The notes under the pieces are model-generated. The model ran no database searches. It saw only the letters and a list, made by a program, of their open reading frames with translations, and was not told the origin of the DNA. Below, piece by piece: positions 44,176 to 56,384 of a DNA stretch of 64,000 nucleotides (position 1 is the stretch's first letter; every line of letters begins with the position of its first letter). The stretch is from NCBI RefSeq assembly GCF_040954645.1, contig NC_092812.1, forward strand, positions 744,001 through 808,000, given 5' to 3'. The position numbers were made by a program, and so were the translations under genes. The DNA is from Diabrotica undecimpunctata (taxonomy: Eukaryota; Arthropoda; Insecta; Coleoptera; Chrysomelidae).

Positions 44176-46080
44176 ATTGCTAAAAGTTCTTTTTCTATCG
44201 TAGAATAATTTTGCTCTGTTTGATTAAGAGTTCTTGAGGCATACGCTACGGGTAAATCATTTGGGACTTTTCCTTGTGACAAAATTGCACCTAAGGCTAT
44301 ATTTGAAGCGTCTGTAGTTAATATAAATGGTTTTGAAAAATCTGGATATTTTAAAATTGGAGCATTAATTAAAAGTTCTTTAAGATGATTAAAAGATTTT
44401 TTAAATTCTGGAGTGTGTATAACTTTTGCATGTTTCTTTAGACACATAGTTAAAGGTTTAGCTATTTTGGCGAAATTTTGGATAAATCTTCTGTAATATC
44501 CTGCTAATCCTAAAAATGACTTTATTTCTTTTTGTGTAGTAGGAATAGGAAAGTTTTTGACTGCATTTATTTTTTCTGGATTTGGTCGTACTCCGTCTTT
44601 TGTTATAATATGACCTAAATATGCCACTTCTGTTCGTAAAAATTCTGATTTATCTAGCTGTATTTTTAAATTAGATTTTCTTAGTCTTTCAAAAATTGCT
44701 TTCAGTCTTTTAACATGTTCTTGCAATGATGAGGAAAAAACAATTATATCATCTAAATATATATAGCATATTTCATTCTGATATCCTCTTAATACATTAT
44801 TCATAACTTTCTGAAAAGTAGCTGGGGCATTTTTTAATCCAAACGGCATACGTAAAAATTCATAATGTCCTGTCTCTGTGGAAAATGCTGTTTTTGGTAC
44901 ATCGGCTGGTTCCATTTCTATCTGGTGGAAACCATTTGCTAAATCTAAAGTAGTAAAATATTGAGCTCTTCCTAGACCATCTAGAATATTATCTATTAAT
45001 GGCAAGGGAAATTTATTTTCTATTGTATTTTCATTCAGTTTGCGGTAATCTATAACTATTCTATATTTCTTTTGGTTACTTGCATCCATTTTCTTCTCTA
45101 TTACCCAGATGGGTGAATTAAAAGGCGAGTTTGAATCTTGTATTATTCCATTTTTTAACATATCATTTATTTGTCTACTAACTTCTTTTTTATAAACTTC
45201 CGGATATCTGTAATTCCTTGTGTAAACCGGAGTATCATTAACTAAATCTATTTTATGCTTTATTTCATTCGTAAAACTAAGGGGCGTTCCGTCTATATAA
45301 AAAATATCTCTATATTCATAACATAATTTACTTATAGCTTCGTATTCTTCTTTATTACAATGATTAAGTCTAAGTTTCTTGAGATTTTCTTTTTGTAGAT
45401 AATCTATTTCTTCTTCTTCTATGTCCATCTCCTCAATATGATATGACTGAATATTATTTAAATTTTCTTCTTGAATATATTCTACATTAAAAGGTTCCGT
45501 AAATATAATTTCCGCTGGAGTTTCTCCTAGGTTACTTATCATAGTAAAAGCGTTGTGATCATTTATTTCAATCAAACATGAAGGAATTTCTGCATTTCCG
45601 ATTTTTGTATAATTTAGTATCGCTGTACCAGATCTTCTGTTAACTGGGACTTTAACTTTTTAAGCAGTTCTTGGTGGTATTATTATTTTACTAGGTTTAA
45701 AATATTTTTGTTTAGTTGGATCTTGTGATGTTAAAAATATTGGAAGAGAAATGGTTGGGGTCTTTAGTTTTGAATCTTTAAAATCAATAATAGCATTGAT
45801 TTGTGATAAAAAGTTGCATCCTAGCAAACCGTCAAAATTAGGAGAGAAATCGAAAAGATAAAATTTATGACAATTTGGATTTTTAAAACTAGGGAATATT
45901 GGAATGGTCATAGTTTCATTATGAATTGAAGTAGCGTGTGCAGTATGCACAGCAAATTGCTCAGGAATTATATATTTCGAGAAAAGTTCTCTTGCGAGGT
46001 CAGGTCTAAAAAAACTTTGTTCTGATCCTGTATCTATTAAAAATGTAGCATTAATTTCTGGAATTATTATCTTAGGTAAT
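44176..46080 (-). pseudogene. Gypsy element 2 pol, first half (protease, RT, RNase H start)
   Basis: Protease ATFLIDTGSEQSFFRPDL (about 46030) with FDGLLGCNFL (45825). An in-frame stop at about 45658-45660 separates protease from RT, so the original polyprotein is broken. RT spans about 45240-44650: [52 protein letters not shown] and [14 protein letters not shown] (YLDD), then [20 protein letters not shown]. RNase H begins [18 protein letters not shown] and is cut by the MITE after EKELLA. Homology to Gypsy element 1 is clear but the two are different families. Confidence 0.93.
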
Positions 46081-46108
46081 TTATCATATTGTTTAATAGC
46101 ATTAAAAT

Positions 46109-47335
46109 TTATGTGGCTGTACTTGTTGAGGCTTGGACTGGAAAATTTTCATCATTATATATTCTTCTTTCGTTTTCATTGCACCTTCTTAAATTATTAT
46201 TATTATATGTTCTATCATTATCATTATATCTTTCTTCTCTTACATTATTACTCGTTACTTTATGATTAAATAAATGATTTGGAGAACGTCTATCATTTCT
46301 AAAATTACTTCGTAAACTAAAGTTATTGGAACTTGTATCCATTGGCTCAGGTCGCATTGAATTTCTGCTTTGATTTTGGGTATGAATAGATGGCTGATAT
46401 CTAGGTATATTTGGAAATTGTCTTTGAAATTGGTTACCATTATTATTATTAAAACCATTGTTCGAAAAACTTGGACGATTTTGAAAATTATTATTTGGAT
46501 TTCTGAAAAAATTATTATTTCTGAATTGATTAGAACTTTGGGAAGAATGTCGATTTTGAAAATTATTATAATTCGAAAAATTATTATTTCGAGAAAAATT
46601 ATTTCTATTTGGAAATGAAGAGTGTTGTGAATTATTATTTGAATTTCTATTGGAATTATTATAGGATCGAGAATTATTAAAATTTGAGGGTCTCGTATTA
46701 TTATTTCGATTTTTGTAAGTAATAAAATTTTCTTCTTCTTTAGCGAAAGCCATTGCTTGTTCTATTGAATCAGGATTCTTTAATCTGACTACTAACTGCA
46801 TGTGATAATTAAGGCCATTTATAAAAGTTTTAAGACAAAGATCTTCATATTGTTGAATTTTTAATATTTTTACATTTAACTGGTCATTAGACATATTTAT
46901 TTTTGAACAAAGAATGCTTCTAGCATCCTGGATTCTTAAACCAAAATTTTGTGCATTTTCGTTTCTTTCCGGTTTCATTGAAATTATATCTTGTATTAAA
47001 CAATCAATTGATCTCTGATCAGAAAATGTTACTATAAGAGAATCTTTAACTTTTGCCCAAGAATCAAGTTCTGTTCTTGATGCAATAAGGTCTGCTGCTC
47101 TGTCAGTTAACTTACTTAAAACAGTATCGAAAAGACAAACATTTATAGGATTATTTGCATCTCGATTGCTATGATTATTCAAAAAATTTTCACATGATTT
47201 AATAAATCTATTTAATTGTTTCGGATTGCCATCAAAAGTAGGAATGTTATCTGCTTGATATTTAATTAATTGAAAATTAGGTTGAGCCATTTCGTTAAAT
47301 GTTAAATTTACTAAATTATCTAAAATGTCCTCCAC
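46109..47335 (-). CDS. Gypsy element 2 gag
   Basis: An open 408-codon frame from ATG at 47335, just downstream of the 5' leader. The N-terminal half has the Gypsy gag fold signature (IPTFDGNPKQLNRFIKSCEN, FLIVTFSDQRSIDCLIQDI-like, LRIQDARSIL, LCLKTFINGLNYHMQLVVRL). The C-terminal third is an Asn/Arg/Phe-rich low-complexity tail (FSNYNNFQNRHSSQSSNQFR) without a CCHC knuckle. Basic residues probably bind RNA. Pol lies in another frame, so a ribosomal frameshift at the gag end is expected. The frame itself is intact. Confidence 0.9.
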   Translation of the reverse strand: MEDILDNLVNLTFNEMAQPNFQLIKYQADNIPTFDGNPKQLNRFIKSCENFLNNHSNRDANNPINVCLFDTVLSKLTDRAADLIASRTELDSWAKVKDSLIVTFSDQRSIDCLIQDIISMKPERNENAQNFGLRIQDARSILCSKINMSNDQLNVKILKIQQYEDLCLKTFINGLNYHMQLVVRLKNPDSIEQAMAFAKEEENFITYKNRNNNTRPSNFNNSRSYNNSNRNSNNNSQHSSFPNRNNFSRNNNFSNYNNFQNRHSSQSSNQFRNNNFFRNPNNNFQNRPSFSNNGFNNNNGNQFQRQFPNIPRYQPSIHTQNQSRNSMRPEPMDTSSNNFSLRSNFRNDRRSPNHLFNHKVTSNNVREERYNDNDRTYNNNNLRRCNENERRIYNDENFPVQASTSTAT

Positions 47336-47661
47336 AGTGAATCAAAAAATATATAATATATAGGTAAAAATATGGATTTTGGTAAAATAGGAAACACTTA
47401 CATGAATATTTTCATTTTCTATAGACTTCAGACTATTTTTGTTCTTCCGTCTGCACCAATAGGATTCTGGACGATGCTGGTTCCTTCTCCCTGGTCTTGG
47501 CTTCTCCAATGGGTTGTGGACAATGTTTGTTCCTAGCCCTGGACGTTTGGCTGTTACCGTACCCGAAATGTAGATTTTTTCCGTTAATCTTTAAAAAAAA
47601 AAATTGCACACGAAATTCGGCAAGGTTGACACGAACACTGTACAATTTCGAAAAATCCGAA

Positions 47662-47671
47662 TGACTGCGCC
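47662..47671 (-). promoter_or_regulatory. Primer-binding site of Gypsy element 2
   Basis: Minus-strand TGGCGCAGTC abuts the inner end of the 5' LTR (its T is shared with the LTR end GTAACT), the position of the tRNA primer-binding site. The tRNA species is not determined. Confidence 0.75.
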
Positions 47672-47854
47672 AGTTACGAAAGTCAAAGCCGAAAACGGTT
47701 TTTTAAAAAATTTATTTTCGTAACAAAATTTATTTATTGAGAACGTACTGGTATGGTAACAACTACAAAACAAAAAGCTCTTAATCTAATTAAACACTGG
47801 TATATATAGTCTTTCTATATGTCGTCACACATTGGATAATCCAGGGACGTAACT
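47672..47854 (-). repeat. 5' LTR of Gypsy element 2
   Basis: 183 bp, ends AGTTACG...CGTAACT on both strands. Contains a TATATA stretch (about 47805) and, further along the minus strand, AATAAATAAA. Confidence 0.92.
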
Positions 47855-47858
47855 CTGC

Positions 47859-48118
47859 TATGTTCTCACGTAGTTTTAAAGCGATTTTAGTAAAATAACA
47901 CAAATGATTAATCCAAAATTGCAAATTATATTTTGGACATATTGGATTTTGTTTTAAAATGATGGACTTATTAATGTTTGAAATACATATTACTTGGACT
48001 TATTGGAATTTGATTTAAAATATTTTTATATTGTTTACAGAAGCGAATTAAGGTTAAAAAGTCATGTTTGTTAAAAAAATCGGTTGCCTATAAAGTCGGT
48101 TTTACGGGCGAAGATTTT
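47859..48118. other. Transposon interior, non-coding
   Basis: Contains repeats of TTGGACTTATTGGAATTTGA-like sequence (47935-48025) that also appear near the other end at about 51231-51260, fitting subterminal repeats of the 15.5-kb TIR element. Confidence 0.5.
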
Positions 48119-48617
48119 ACGTGACAACGTCTTTTTCTCGGTAGAATATTTATTGATATGAATATTATTAAATTGCACAATAGGAACAAGGAATTGAATG
48201 AAAATAAGAATTGCACAAATTTTAACTATAGAAATATATTTTGTTTACTAAAACATTGTACATGTAAACTTAAACTTAACTAATTTCTATTTGAGTGATT
48301 TTGTTGAGGATAGGACGATGATAGGAGAAATATGAAATGAAAGGAAGTGTTTCTGCTGTAATGTGTCTTGAACGCCAAGAACGCTCGAGAAAGACAGAGA
48401 CACAAGCACGGAAGCACGCACCGATTCAACGCGCCTAATTCTCTAGTGCTGCGCGCGCAGCGGACCGATCATGTTTGAGTGGGAGAGAGACGCAAGGCAT
48501 TCGCCGGTCCGGCGGGCCTCTCTCTCGTTCGGTGACTCACTGTAACAGACGTGAGCGGGCGTTACACTTTTTCATGAATGACTCCGAGCCACAACCTAAT
48601 TTAAGACGTTGTCACGT
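48119..48617. repeat. GC-rich unit bounded by inverted repeats
   Basis: ACGTGACAACGTCTT at 48119 and its inverse AAGACGTTGTCACGT ending at 48617 bracket ~500 bp. The inner part (48370-48570) is strikingly GC-rich for this window, with GCGCGCGCAGC and CCGGTCCGGCGGGCC. No open frame. It may be a MITE or the terminus of another element; no TSD is clear. Confidence 0.6.
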
Positions 48618-48688
48618 CAAAATAATCTTTATTAATTGAGAAAAATGTTAACAAAATTAAACACAATATGAAATAATAAAGAAAAAAG

Positions 48689-48690
<2 letters not shown>

Positions 48691-48741
<51 letters not shown>
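48691..48741. repeat. (TA)n microsatellite
   Basis: TA tract of about 51 bp downstream of the decayed transposase-like gene. Confidence 0.95.
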
Positions 48742-48743
<2 letters not shown>

Positions 48744-48789
48744 AACTTAATAAAATAAAGAAAATATAAAAAAAGATGATATAAATTTT

Positions 48790-51050
48790 AAACAAAATCT
48801 AATACTTCTTCGATTTCTGCGTCTCCTATATCTATGAAATCTTGTGCATTATTTTCACAACCAGTTTCATTTCTAGATTGATCTGAGGTGTTATTAGTAA
48901 ACAGTATATTCTTAAGAATTTTAATTCTTCAAAATTTTGCCATTGGTCCCCGTAGTGTTTGGTAAGCAAAGTTTTGACATCAATTATTTTAACAGTGTTT
49001 CCCTGTGTTAACTGCTGCAGTTTCATCTCAGTTAAACGTTTTCCAGGCTTCAGTTTTTTTCTTACCCATGTCGTTTCTATATGATATTTCGCCTCTTAAT
49101 GTTATACGATGTGGTAGCTTGGTTATTATAATTCTTTTACATTTTTTAATTTGAAAATGCCAGGCTTGTGTTGATTTTAGAAACTCTTTGCACTGCTGTT
49201 TCCAGTCATAAACAGGAATATCTGCCATTAACCGATATATAGTCGCATTATGTCTATATATTGTGAAGGATCTACAATTTTTTCTATTTTTCTGATTTGT
49301 TTTTTTGTAAGGGCAAATATGCGGTCTGAAGGTAGGAATGAATGCCCAGTTACTGGAAAAATAAGGTGAACCTTGGTTATACCACTTTGTACAGTACTGA
49401 GCCATTTCATTACCATGCAGATAATCATTGAATTTTTATTTTGTCCTCCGCAACCATCTGCAAACAATCTCAGCTCCGTTTTACCTTCTAAATTCATGGT
49501 ACTTAGGCAGTGATATACGCTAGAACAAATTTCATTTGAGCCTTTACCTGACTCATTTTCTGTCCAAATATAAGATCTTACTGTTTGAATATTTAGTAGC
49601 AAACGATAAAATGCTTTAGCCCTTAATTTATGAATGCGGTGTTGTGGTATAAGCTCCTGTTTTTTCGTTTTGATTGTTCTGCTTTAATTGTCTCGCCAAG
49701 TTGCAAGCATGTTGAGCAAACATCCTGTCGTGGACTACCAAAACCAATATTGAAGCGAGTATTGAAAACGTTACGAAACGTGCCTTCTTTCACTACCAGG
49801 TCTGCTGGAGCTTGTTCATTATACATTTTAAATAACTTTCTTATTCAAATCAGAATGTAGATATTGTCGTACTTTTATTGTATTACGACAGTAATGCATT
49901 TCTAGTGGTTTGTGATGATGCAATTTTCCACAGCTTCCCATCTTGATGAATAAAGTATCTTTTTCCTATCTCCTCCACGATTTTCTTTGGCCATCGAACC
50001 CGTATTAAAATGTCTTCTTGCAACACCCAGTACACCAGAACTCTTTATTTTTAAAATACCCAAAAATGTAGAACTACATACAGGAACTTGAACATTATTT
50101 ACATTTCGCGAAATAAAATAATTAATAGTGAATGCTCTCGGGTTTCTAGTATTATTCCTTGGTCGACTCCTCTTTGTAGCTGTGACCAAAATGTTTTTGA
50201 GAATAAAATTATCTTCAATTTTTGACACAATATTATCAAATTTCTTGGAGAACACATCATTGGAATTTAAATTTGCACATTGCAATTTAATTGAATTGTG
50301 TCCGCATCGTGGTTTCATCGGTAGGCTCGGAGCAGAATACCTGAAACAAAATAAAATTATGAAGTTAAGATATTAATTGAGAGGAAAAGCACAAAATGTC
50401 GCCTGTCATATGAAAATAAAACTAATAAGTATTTTTGAAAAATTTAAATGCAGAATGAGAGATTACGTTATTACCGAGGGCCGAAAGTCCCTTAGAATGA
50501 ATAAAAAGTTTCTTTTGAATGAAATATTTCCAATTAAAAATAACACTAAATTTTCTCTTTTATTGTCACTCCTGTAACCTATTAAAATAAACATTATAGA
50601 AGTTTTCAGGGACATTCGGTCCTCAGAAATCATGTAATATTTCATTCTGCGTTTAAATTTTTCAAAAATACTTATTAGTTTCCTTAGGATTTGAAAAAAA
50701 TTCATACATTTAAAAAATATAACGTCAAAAATTTGAACTCTCAAAATTTCAAAAACTTGTACCCCAAAATTTCTTATATTTTGATATTTCGATTTAAAAT
50801 AAAAACGAAGTAGGTAGTTTAATTTTTTTCTAAACTCAACTAAATATCAGATATTTAATTTACAACGTTTCATTTATTTTGTAGTAATACAATATTAAAC
50901 TAGTACGGCTCTGTTTATTTTTAAAATTAGCTTTAAAACAAAGTATTTTACTTACATTTTTTTCATCTTGAGAGCATGTTTTTCTTTGGATTTGTTTCTA
51001 TTTCTCTTCTTTGCATGTTGTGGATCCACTATAACTAATTTGTTTTCCAT
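48790..51050 (-). pseudogene. Two-exon transposase-like gene ('DGCGGQNKN' family), frameshifted
   Basis: Exon 1 (ATG 51050 to 50956) is short and very basic (KKRNRNKSKEKHALKMKK), ends at GTAAGT, and splices in frame to an acceptor (TTTGTTTCAG) at 50341. Exon 2 encodes KPRCGHNSIKLQCANLNSND, ARRHFNTGSMAKENRGGD, then after stops and frame changes CSTCLQLGETIKAEQ, RLFADGCGGQNKNSMIICMV, FPVTGHSFLPSDRIF and AWHFQIKKCK, ending near 48832. The DGCxGQNKN and GHSFLPxDR boxes characterise a multicopy arthropod protein family with a probable RNase H-fold core (DUF7869-like; from memory, unverified). Its position inside a TIR element argues it is the transposase. At least three frameshifts or stops inactivate it. 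Confidence 0.8.
50396..50715. mobile_element. TTAA-MITE relic, copy C
   Basis: Matches the core of MITEs A and B (TTTTTGAAAAATTTAAATGC, ACCGAGGGCCGAAAGTCCCT and the inverted counterparts), but the GAGCATAGGCGC termini are missing. It sits in intron 1 of the transposase-like gene and is more diverged. Confidence 0.8.
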
Positions 51051-51418
51051 TTTCACCTCAAAATTTGATAAAAACTTAATAAAAACGTTATGCTTAGCCA
51101 CTAAACAAACCACTGAAAATAGTGTAACGGTCAAAGCGACGGTAAATGCGCAGACTCGCACACCCTCTGATAATGCACTTCTTGCTTCTGATTGGATGCG
51201 ATGGACATATCGACGTTTGATTAGAAACTGCACTTGGACTTACTTGATTTTGAAATAAAATGACATTTTCAATACAGATTTTAGTATAAAATTAGAGGAC
51301 ATATGAATATTTGATATATAACAATTCGTTAGTAGTACACGGAACAAGTCGAAACCACAGATATCTCAAAATTTCATAAAATTGGACTTATGGGACTTTG
51401 ATTTTTACCAACACATAT

Positions 51419-54365
51419 GTAAGTGATTCTAAATCAAAGCAATTAACGGAGATAATTTAAGGAAAAACCAGAAACTACATGTTTACCTGTATTAACCTTT
51501 TTCTGATGGTTTCAATCAAGGAGCATTCATTAAAGAAAATTTCTATCAAACACATCACAATAATGCAAAAAATGGACCTACAAGAGATATTAATAATAAT
51601 ACTAATATCAAGAATTCCCATAAGTTGTATAAACCACTTTATGTAGGATGAATTAGTAGAGAATGCTCTTCATTTGATGATTTATGAAGGTATTTTAACA
51701 CAAGGGATAAAGGGTAAAAAAGGAACAAACTTTACCAATATTCCTCAATAAGACAACAGGCCCCAATGAGGAAGACATCAACATTCTAGAGAAATAACAT
51801 CATATTTACATGGAAATAATCATAAAATGGTAAAGAAAATTTTATAATTGGAGGGGTATACATTCCCCCAAAATCCATAGAACGAATATATGAACAACAC
51901 TGTTTATCAATCGAAGATATATCTCAAAGGTATAATCATCATAAGGCATGTATATTCAGTAACTTCAATCTTCCTGAAGCTTCATGTGATAACAATGAAT
52001 CAGGTGTCCTGGTGAATTGTCCTCAAAGGTTCACACTCACTGTATTTAGCTGAGTTTTATGGTTTCTTGATTTTTTTTTCAAATTATTAATCTTCCAAAT
52101 GAAAGAAATGTGTTTTTAGACCATATTTACAAATGTTTGTGATTTACAAGTAAGCTTCAGATCTGATTTTTAAAACTAACTATTATCACATAAGTTTCAC
52201 TTAAATATTAGTTTATGTAAACTTCAAGATAAGTCATTAGAATATACTGAATTTTATCATGATTTTCTAAATGCAGACTATGAAGGTATCACTAACTATC
52301 TTTTAATGATACATTTGAATTTGTCAAATGTTGAAGATGCTCTAACAGAATTTCACAACATGCTTAATATGTCATTATAATAATGTCAACTTACGTTATT
52401 TAGTTGTACAGAAAGCAATTGCTGATTAATTGGCTTCCTGTAATCAAGAGGATTATATGATTTTCTCAGGACTTAGAAGATTGTGTAAAGATTTATCAAA
52501 TCAATGTTATAACACTTATCTGAATCAAGTAAACCAGTAATCATTTATGCAGTAATTCTAAGTACTTTTGGCAGTTTGTAAATAGTAACAGAGCATCAAA
52601 TGATTTAGAGATAGTATGTATTATGGTAATGTTATAGCAACAACTGGACAACATATTACAAACTGTTTCAGTCAATTTGTTCAACAGTTTATTTGCCACA
52701 ATCAAATATTAGTAATTTGGAAGTAAAGGAAAACAGCAATCTTTTTATACCTAATTTTTCAATATCAGTCAAAAGATATTTTTAACATTATATCCTTACC
52801 TAATAATAAGTGGAGCAGTGATCCAGATGGTATTCCTGATTATTTTCTAAAGAATTGTATTTATTCACTAACTAATCCTTAACATCTTCTTTTTGAGTCA
52901 TCATTAAAGACATCAGTTTTCCCAACTTTATGGAAGCATTCTTATATCAGCCCAATTTTTTAAATCAGGTAATAAACAATACTTAACAAATTATCGTAAC
53001 ATGTGTAAACAATCGTCTATACCAAAACTTTTTGATAGACTAATGTATGATCAATTAAAATTTTATTGTAAAGAGTTCCTAATACACAATCAACATGGAT
53101 TTTCTCAGAATAAATCAATGGTAACAGATTTAGTACTCTTTGAACAAAAAATATTAAACTCCTTGGAGAATAACAGTCAGATCGATACTATTTATACTGA
53201 CTTCTCCAAGGCATTTGACAGAGTAGATCTTAACATCCTATTAGAAAAATTAAATGCCTTTGGCTTCAATCATCAATCCTTACAATGGTTTAGCAGCTTT
53301 TTAAGAGACTGCACATAACAAGTGAGAATAGGTTGTTTTAATTCAAATATAATGCATGTGACATCAGAAGTACCCCAAGGAGCTCACTGTTCACCCTTGG
53401 TATCTAATATGTTTGTGAACGATATATCACAATGTTTTAGAAACTGCGATTTACTGATGTTTGCTGACGATTTTAAATTATTTAAATTCATAGATTCAAA
53501 TGATGACATAACTTTAATTCAAGAAGATTTAGACCAGTTGAGTATTTGGTGTGAGAATAATATTTTGCATTTAAATGTTGCTAAAATGCTGCTATAGAGG
53601 TTTTAAAAAATATGATACTTCTTATACAATTAATGATAATAAATTGTCTTATGTCAAAACAATAAAAGGCTTAGGATTATGAGTCACATTTGATGAACAG
53701 TTGCATTTTGTACAACATATAAATGATGTAGGTAACAGTAAATTCATTAAAATCTTTAGGCATTATCATTCACAACTGTCTGAGACTATCTGTTTGGTCT
53801 TTAAGAATGGTTTATTATGCTTTGGTTGTATCTAAAGTGGAATATGCATCTATTGTATGGTCTCCACAATACCAAGTTCATTCTACTACATTGGAGAGAA
53901 TGCTGAACAAAATTTTAAGATATTGTGCATATAAATAAAATATATGCATTATTAATCGTGATTATACAGATATTTTAAAAACACTCTACATGAATTTATA
54001 AAAAAAACCTGACAAGTTGATCTCTTTTATAAATATACCTTTTCACAGTACAACTTATGGTATGCACTCACCCATTGAGCGAACACTGAAAATTAAAAAT
54101 AGGAACAATTTAGAAATATTTGGTGTCGCCTTGCCTTCATTTAAAAATCGGATAAAAAGAGCTTGACAAGTTATAGGTACTTTTTTTGTTTATTTTAATT
54201 CATTTTGTTTCATATATAGTTAATATTTTGTTTTATTTATAATTAAGATTTTAATTTCACTTAGTTTGTAAGCAATTACAGAGAAGATTTTTATACTATA
54301 TGTAACACATATTTTTTTGTAATGGGGGTAATCCCGTATATTAATAAATAAAAATAAAATGTTAA
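51419..54365 (+). mobile_element. LINE copy 2, main segment
   Basis: Continues copy 2 after the 15.5-kb transposon. Endonuclease relics GGVYIPPKSIERIYEQH and [10 protein letters not shown] (51850-52000) precede a frame-broken stretch to about 52990, RT at 53001-53597 and C-terminal VEYASIVWSPQYQVHST (53840-53900), ending SFKNRIKRA and an ATTAATAAATAAAAATAAAA tail. Compared with copy 1 it retains the RT region but lost part of the tail (near 54030). Numerous stops: inactive. Confidence 0.85.
53001..53597 (+). pseudogene. Jockey-type RT core in LINE copy 2
   Basis: Two open pieces (53001-53318 and 53322-53597) in the same frame, separated by one stop codon. They read FDRLMYDQLKFYCKEFLIH, HGFSQNKSMVTDLVLFEQ, TIYTDFSKAFDRVDLNILLE, then EVPQGAHCSPLVSNMFVND and LLMFADDFKLFKF, which carries the FADD active site. 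Just upstream, WKHSYISPIFKSGNKQYLTNYR is recognisable after a frame change. Only a single nonsense change lies inside the RT core, but the rest of the element is badly decayed. Confidence 0.9.
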
Positions 54366-54508
54366 TATTTTTGGGGTAACTAAGTACTTGCATTACTGGA
54401 TAATTTGTATTATTGTGAAAATAAAATATTCAAATTTGGAACTATACATTATTTTCAGGAAGGTTTTAAATTAAATTCAAACATATACCATATTTTTGAA
54501 TGCAGGGA

Positions 54509-56017
<1,509 letters not shown>

Positions 56018-56018
56018 C

Positions 56019-56038
56019 TGGCGCCCAACGTGGGGCTT
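56019..56038 (+). promoter_or_regulatory. Primer-binding site of the Gag-protease element
   Basis: TGGCGCCCAACGTGGGGC begins 1-2 nt after the LTR end, a retroviral-type PBS position and sequence. Confidence 0.85.
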
Positions 56039-56384
56039 GAAAATATCGCAGCTTTACATTTGAAGGAAGGGAAAGAGATCTGGAATAAGTACAGGTGATC
56101 CAGAGATAAAAACATATAACATTGAGGGAATTTGAATTTGAAAGTATTTTGACAATTTTTCCCGGGAATATAAATTTGATTTATTGATTGATCGTAGTTA
56201 GTGGATATTTACTGCTATTGAATTATTTGATTTTATTTTCTTTACCAATCGTACATTTGATATTTATTTTGAATTATTTGAATTTTACTGATTGCATATT
56301 TGATATTTGTCGTGAAAATTTAATACATTTGGGGAGAAATATTGTCGTGTTCTGAAACATATAGAGTGTTGTAAAATTTCACAT

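Larger units (their letters stand above)
36021..47854 (-). mobile_element. Gypsy element 2: errantivirus-like, complete with gag-pol-env, TSD CTGC
   Basis: Two ~183-bp LTRs with AGTTAC...GTAACT ends (the errantivirus-type AGTTA/TAACT termini) bound the element; the 4-bp target CTGC is repeated at 36017-36020 and 47855-47858. Minus-strand order: 5' LTR, PBS, gag, protease, RT, RNase H, integrase, env, PPT, 3' LTR. The 3' LTR is split by a Jockey LINE and RNase H by a MITE; stops and frameshifts occur in pol and env. It is an old, defective endogenous retrovirus-like copy (Metaviridae type). Confidence 0.93.
35899..51414. mobile_element. TIR DNA transposon, 15.5 kb with nested inserts, TSD ATAT
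   Basis: Left end GTGTTGGTGAAAATCAAA and right end (reverse complement) GTGTTGGTAAAAATCAAA are imperfect TIRs, with TTAAGTCC/ATAAGTCC following. ATAT flanks both sides (35895-35898 and 51415-51418). The paralogous LINE copy at 13961-13980 gives the empty site: CAAGTACCTGTAAGTG has exactly the length predicted for flanks with one 4-bp target. After removal of Gypsy element 2 (36017-47854) about 3.7 kb remains, including a decayed two-exon gene starting 364 bp inside the right end. A 4-bp TSD is compatible with Sola-type elements, but this assignment is only a suggestion. Confidence 0.85.
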
